A DNA stretch of 64,000 nt from assembly GCA_964394665.1 (NCBI GenBank), contig CAYMYN010000003.1:248001-312000 (forward strand), written 5' to 3'. This stretch comes from CAYMYN01 sp964394665. Its GTDB lineage: Bacteria > Planctomycetota > UBA1135 > GCA-002686595. The position numbers were made by a program, and so were the translations under genes. Shown here one piece after another: positions 60,496-64,000 of the stretch (positions are counted from its first letter, which is position 1; every line of letters begins with the position of its first letter). A model generated the notes under the pieces. That model saw only the letters and a program-made list of their open reading frames with translations, made no database searches and was not told the DNA's origin.

Positions 60496-62214
60496 CTAGC
60501 GAACCGCCGCCGATCGACGTCCGGCCGCCAGCGCCGGCAGATGCTCGAGCATCGTCGACACCCGTTGGTCGACGCGGTGGCGTTCGAGGACCGCGGCGCG
60601 GCCGCGCTCGGCGATCGCGCGCGCTTCCGCGGGGTGGGCCAGGTAGTGCGCGGTCTTCGCGCACAGCTCCTCGAGCGTGGCGTAGCTCTCGACCTCGCGG
60701 CCGATCTCGAACAGCTCCGCCAACTCGGCCGAGTGCTCGGCCAACACGAAGCCGCCGCAGGCGAGCACGTCGAAGACCCGCATCGTGACGATGTCCTGCT
60801 GGTAGATGCGGCCCACGTCGACGTTGATCGCCGCGCCGCAGTAGACGCGGTTGAGCTCGCGACGGTGGCCGGCCGGCCCCATGTAGCGCACGCCGTGGGG
60901 CTCGACCGCGCGCCAACCCTCGTCGCCCCAGGCTCGCAGGCCCAGACGGCCCAGGTTGGCCGCATAGGTCAGGCGCTTCTCGGCCGCCGCGATCTCGCCC
61001 ACCAGCAGCAGGGGATCGTGTTCGACCGAGAGCTCGCGCGCGGCCTCGAGGAAGCCGGGCAGGTACTCGGCGAGCAGCTCGGGCACGCGCCAACGCGAGC
61101 CGTCCGCGCGTTGGTCGGCGAGCAGCCGATCGAGGGCCGCTTGATCGGGACCCTCGTGCCGCGCATCACCGGAGCGCCACGCGCGCAGGAGCTCGTGCAC
61201 CAGGGCGCGGTAGCGCCGCGCCTCGGCGACCATCGAGGAGCCGACCAGCGCGCACGGGGCGGCGTAGCGCGCGCGATCCGCCGGGGAGAGCTCGACGGGG
61301 AATCGCTCGGCGGGGTCGGCCGCCAGCGGCAGGTAGTGGGCCTGCGTGAATCCGTTCCGGCGCCAGCCCTCGAGGCTCGCGCGGCGCCAGGTGAAGAGGC
61401 CGACGTGGTCGGTGGAGGTGCGCGGCGGGCACGCGTCGTGGGTGCGCGGGTCGATCTCCCAACACAGCAGCGGCAGCTCGCGCGCGCCGCAGAACTCGGC
61501 CGCGCCATCGACGTAGTTGACCAGCGCCAGGAACTCGGGTTCGGCCACGCGCACGGCGTGGTCGAGCTCCTCCTCGGCCACGCGTTCGAGCTCGACGCTG
61601 AGCAAGGAGAAGCCGCGCTGCTCGAGGGCGCGCCCCAGCGCCTCGACGAACAGGCCGCCTTCCGCCAACAGGGCCCGCGGCCGCGGAGCCCCCGCCTCGT
61701 AGAGGCGCCGTTCGCGCGCATAGAGCTCGCCCAGCAGTGGATGGGGGAGCAAGGGCGCCCGCTCCTCGCGCTGCGCCTCGGGCACGAGGTCGGCGCCCAG
61801 GCGCAGCACCAGCCGGCCGCTCTCGAGGGCGTCCGCCAGGTCGTGGCGCATCAGGCACAGGCGCACGAGCCAGGGATCGCGGTCCCAGGCCGTGACCCGC
61901 GCCCCGGATTCCCGGGCCACCAGGGCCGCCACCCATTCGCCGCTGCCGACGCCGAGCAGGAACACCTCGCCCGCGGGCAGCGGTTCCAGGGGCGGCGGAT
62001 CGAGAGCCAGCAGGTCCCGGTGCAGGCGCAGATGGGCCTTCCCGTGGGCGTCGAAGAGCACGTGATCCGATTCGACCGGCAATCGCAGCCGCTCCGCGAG
62101 GGCCCAGTCGACCGTGGCCAGGGCCCGCAGGTTGCGCTCCAGCCGGGCCTCCGAACAATCCCCAGGCAGCTCCGTGCCGAGCGTGCTGCCTCCCCCTGAT
62201 TCCGATACGAGCAT
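60496..62214 (-). CDS. CgeB-type glycosyltransferase with N-terminal Rossmann-like domain
   Basis: A 572-residue protein. Residues ~70-150 look like a Rossmann/methyltransferase-like fold (FLLGVGSGEWVAALVARESG). The middle (LPLLCWEIDPRTHD, SMVAEARRYRALVHELLRAW) and the C-terminus (YCGAAINVDVGRIYQQDIVT, RVFDVLACGGFVLAEHS) match CgeB/spore-maturation glycosyltransferases, which build surface glycans or glycosylate proteins. The ATG at 62214 is preferred; longer frames do not match the family. Confidence 0.78.
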   Translation of the reverse strand: MLVSESGGGSTLGTELPGDCSEARLERNLRALATVDWALAERLRLPVESDHVLFDAHGKAHLRLHRDLLALDPPPLEPLPAGEVFLLGVGSGEWVAALVARESGARVTAWDRDPWLVRLCLMRHDLADALESGRLVLRLGADLVPEAQREERAPLLPHPLLGELYARERRLYEAGAPRPRALLAEGGLFVEALGRALEQRGFSLLSVELERVAEEELDHAVRVAEPEFLALVNYVDGAAEFCGARELPLLCWEIDPRTHDACPPRTSTDHVGLFTWRRASLEGWRRNGFTQAHYLPLAADPAERFPVELSPADRARYAAPCALVGSSMVAEARRYRALVHELLRAWRSGDARHEGPDQAALDRLLADQRADGSRWRVPELLAEYLPGFLEAARELSVEHDPLLLVGEIAAAEKRLTYAANLGRLGLRAWGDEGWRAVEPHGVRYMGPAGHRRELNRVYCGAAINVDVGRIYQQDIVTMRVFDVLACGGFVLAEHSAELAELFEIGREVESYATLEELCAKTAHYLAHPAEARAIAERGRAAVLERHRVDQRVSTMLEHLPALAAGRRSAAVR

Positions 62215-62393
62215 GATGCCCCTTGTAAGAGTGGAGTTCCAATCTGTCCAGCCGCGGGCCGGGCGCCGTGCGGCCCCAGCACGGACCGGGGAGGGCGCGT
62301 CGGACGCATCCGAGCCGCTACGATGGGCAGGCCGCGCGCCCGTGCACGCTTCCCTCCGAGCGAGCCCCGCTCCGACCGTACTCGACACCCACG

Positions 62394-62771
62394 ATGCACC
62401 TCGCCCACACCATGATCCGGGTCCGCGACTTGGACGCGAGCTTGGCCTTCTACACCGGATTCCTCGGGCTGCGCGAGGTGCGCCGCCACACGATCGGCGA
62501 CGAGGCCACCCTGGTCTTCCTCGGCGACGAGCACGGGCACTACCACATCGAGCTGACCCACAACCACGACGGGCGCGAGTACGAGCTGGGCAATCAGTTC
62601 GGCCACCTGGCGTTCCACGTCGAGGACCTCGAGCCCGTGGTCGCGCGGATCGAAGGGCGCGGATGGTGGTACCGGCGCAGCAAGCCGGAGGCGCGCTCCC
62701 GCTACGTGTTCGTCAAGGACCCCGACGGCTACGACGTCGAGATCCTGGAGCGGCGCGCGACCGCCCCCTGA
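62394..62771 (+). CDS. gloA: Lactoylglutathione lyase (glyoxalase I)
   Basis: A 125-residue VOC-fold protein. All four metal ligands expected in GloA are present: His5 (MHLAHTM), Glu53 (HIELTHN), His71 (FGHLAFHV) and Glu116 (DVEILE). It converts the methylglyoxal-thiol adduct to lactoylglutathione; the thiol may be glutathione or another low-molecular-weight thiol here. The dispersed repeat described at 62768 begins at its stop codon. Confidence 0.85.
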   Translation: MHLAHTMIRVRDLDASLAFYTGFLGLREVRRHTIGDEATLVFLGDEHGHYHIELTHNHDGREYELGNQFGHLAFHVEDLEPVVARIEGRGWWYRRSKPEARSRYVFVKDPDGYDVEILERRATAP

Positions 62772-62905
62772 GCGGCCGAGAAAACATCGAGCAGACTCGG
62801 AACGGACCCAGAGCAGACCATCCGGACGGCCCCTCAGAACGTCTTTTGGACGGCCGGCAAGCCGGCCGTACCGAGAGTGCTCGAATTCTTCTCACACTCT
62901 GAGTG
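62768..62905 (+). repeat. 140-base dispersed 3'-end repeat, copy 2
   Basis: A second copy of the element at 14371-14510, in the same orientation relative to its upstream gene, beginning at the stop of gloA. CTGAGCGGCC and GGCCCCTCAG can pair (one mismatch) and GGACGGCCGGC AA GCCGGCCGTAC forms a near-perfect 11-base palindrome. Most of the ~140 bases match copy 1, with a deletion of about 13 bases near its start. It lies between convergent genes and probably acts as a terminator or is a REP-like element. Confidence 0.82.
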
Positions 62906-63011
62906 CCCGGTCGCTGAGCGCGCCGGGGCCCTCCGAGGGATCCACCCCGCGGCCCCGCTTCGCTCCGCGCCGACCCCGACCCGCTGCGCGACCGTCGATG
63001 CCGAGCGCGGG

Positions 63012-64000
63012 CTAACCGGGGATCTCGGCCGGCGCGGGGCGGCCGGCGAGGTATTGGCCCGGCCAGGGTTGGTCGACGAAGCCCTGCTCGTGGGCGGCGT
63101 GCAGGGTCAGATAGGGGTCGGCGAGGTGCGGGCGGGCCAGCGCGCACAGGTCGGCGCGGCCGGCGGCGAGCACGGTGTTGGCGTGGTCGATGCCCTGGAT
63201 CGCGCCGACGGCCATCACGGGCAGTTCGGCCTCGTAGCGGATCTGCTCGGCGAAGGGCACCTGGTACATGCGGCCGTAGACGATCTCGGCCTCGGCCACG
63301 TTGCCGCCGCTGGAGACGTCGAGCAGATCGACGCCGAGCTCCTTCATCCAGCGCGCGACGGCGACCGCCTCGTCGGGGGTGAAACCCTCCGCGCCGCGCC
63401 AGTCGTAGGCCGTGATGCGCACGGCGAGCGGCTTGTGCGCGGGCCAGGCCGCGCGCACGGCCTCGACGACCTCGAGCGGGAAACGGGCGCGGTTCTCGAG
63501 GCTGCCGCCGTACTCGTCGCGACGGCGGTTCGAGAGCGGCGAGAGGAAGGAGGACAGCAGGTAGCCGTGGGCCGCGTGCACCTCGACCAGGTCGAAGCCC
63601 GCGCGCTCGGCGCGCTCCGTCGCCCGCACGAAGGCCTCGCGCACGCGGTCCATGTCGGCGCGGTCCATCTCGCGCGGCGCGGGCCAGTGCGGCCGGAAGG
63701 GCTCCGCCGAGGGCGCGTAGGTCGTCCAGGCGCCTTGGGTGAGCGGCTCGTCCGCGCCGCTCCAGGGGTGGGAGACCGAGCCCTTGCGGCCGGCGTGGGC
63801 GAGCTGGATGCCGATCGCCGCGCCGCTGTGGGCGTGCACGAAGTCGACGATGCGCTTCCAGGCCTGCTCGTGCGCGTCGTTCCACAGCCCCGCGCAGCCG
63901 GGCGAGATGCGGCCCTCGGGCTCGACGTTCGTCATCTCGCTGAGGACCAGGCCCGCGCCGCCGATCGCGCGGCTGCCCAGGTGCACGAGGTGCCAGTCGC
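63012..64000 (-). CDS. NADH:flavin oxidoreductase, old yellow enzyme family (partial)
   Basis: The C-terminal ~330 residues of an FMN-dependent ene-reductase of the YqjM/OYE type; the start lies beyond the right edge. VHLGSRAIGGAGLVLSEMTN, LAHAGRKGSV and RIVDFVHAHSGAAIGIQLAH are family landmarks. The His/His pair (HSG, HAG) and the conserved barrel strands are intact. Such enzymes reduce activated double bonds with NAD(P)H. The stop is TAA at 63012. Confidence 0.88.
   Translation of the reverse strand, partial: DWHLVHLGSRAIGGAGLVLSEMTNVEPEGRISPGCAGLWNDAHEQAWKRIVDFVHAHSGAAIGIQLAHAGRKGSVSHPWSGADEPLTQGAWTTYAPSAEPFRPHWPAPREMDRADMDRVREAFVRATERAERAGFDLVEVHAAHGYLLSSFLSPLSNRRRDEYGGSLENRARFPLEVVEAVRAAWPAHKPLAVRITAYDWRGAEGFTPDEAVAVARWMKELGVDLLDVSSGGNVAEAEIVYGRMYQVPFAEQIRYEAELPVMAVGAIQGIDHANTVLAAGRADLCALARPHLADPYLTLHAAHEQGFVDQPWPGQYLAGRPAPAEIPG

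Noticed and set aside
1..64000. CRISPR arrays, tRNA and rRNA genes
   Set aside because: No regularly spaced repeats and no cloverleaf or rRNA-like sequence noticed by eye; a covariance-model search would be needed to exclude short RNAs.

Overview
The window is very GC-rich, with dense genes in short operons. Three gene types point to a Planctomycetota bacterium: ECF sigma factors paired with membrane-bound partner proteins, FHA and Ser/Thr-kinase proteins fused to unrelated modules, and large exported multihaem and beta-propeller proteins. One exported protein (53826-57050) ends in a Cys-rich tail (motif CPCANEDP) of a kind I associate with deep-branching planctomycetes. No rRNA or tRNA gene is visible, so the phylum is an inference.

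Layout. 1-3771: start of a Ser/Thr kinase gene and its ECF sigma gene (minus strand), an FG-GAP lipoprotein, and a remnant of the 3' end of catalase-peroxidase katG. 3867-6241: an ECF sigma / membrane partner / membrane protein operon. 6494-11233: a DUF2339 membrane-protein gene whose 3' end is repeated 1.4 kb downstream, enclosing a two-gene cassette (cassette A). 11431-28443: the most striking metabolic region. Two divergent operons encode 5-haem and 17-haem cytochromes, an outer-membrane barrel, an FHA-ferredoxin reductase-[2Fe-2S] fusion, a double-FHA tail-anchored protein, a His-rich membrane subunit, a double cNMP-binding/four-[4Fe-4S] protein and an FHA-TM-15-haem cytochrome. A Ser/Thr kinase fused to a formylglycine-enzyme-like domain follows. 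28503-37000: lipoproteins, an outer-membrane barrel, a coiled-coil protein, an ArsC-like protein, a cupin and an RlmN-like radical-SAM enzyme. 37076-44067: an ECF/membrane pair, a truncated haemoglobin, an NTT/MFS carrier, a Tat-exported epimerase-like protein and YaeQ. 44130-48475: an S10 carboxypeptidase gene whose last 41 codons are repeated 2.7 kb downstream, enclosing a second two-gene cassette (cassette B) built like cassette A. 48485-64000: a DUF1801 protein with a histone-like tail, a methyltransferase-phosphotransferase fusion, a broken ECF/VWA locus, a propeller-cytochrome protein, an Nramp-like carrier, a baeRF protein, Hsp20, a glycosyltransferase, glyoxalase I and a partial old-yellow-enzyme family protein.

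Two themes stand out. First, two small cassettes share the order 'intact host gene - small Cys-rich exported protein - single-pass anchored protein - duplicated 3' end of the host gene'. This resembles integration into gene 3' ends, but no integrase is present. A katG 3'-end remnant may mark a third such event whose other end lies left of the window. Second, the 12-28 kb region looks like an electron-transfer chain from NAD(P)H to the outer membrane, decorated with phosphothreonine-reading (FHA) and cyclic-nucleotide-reading domains and lying next to a Ser/Thr kinase.
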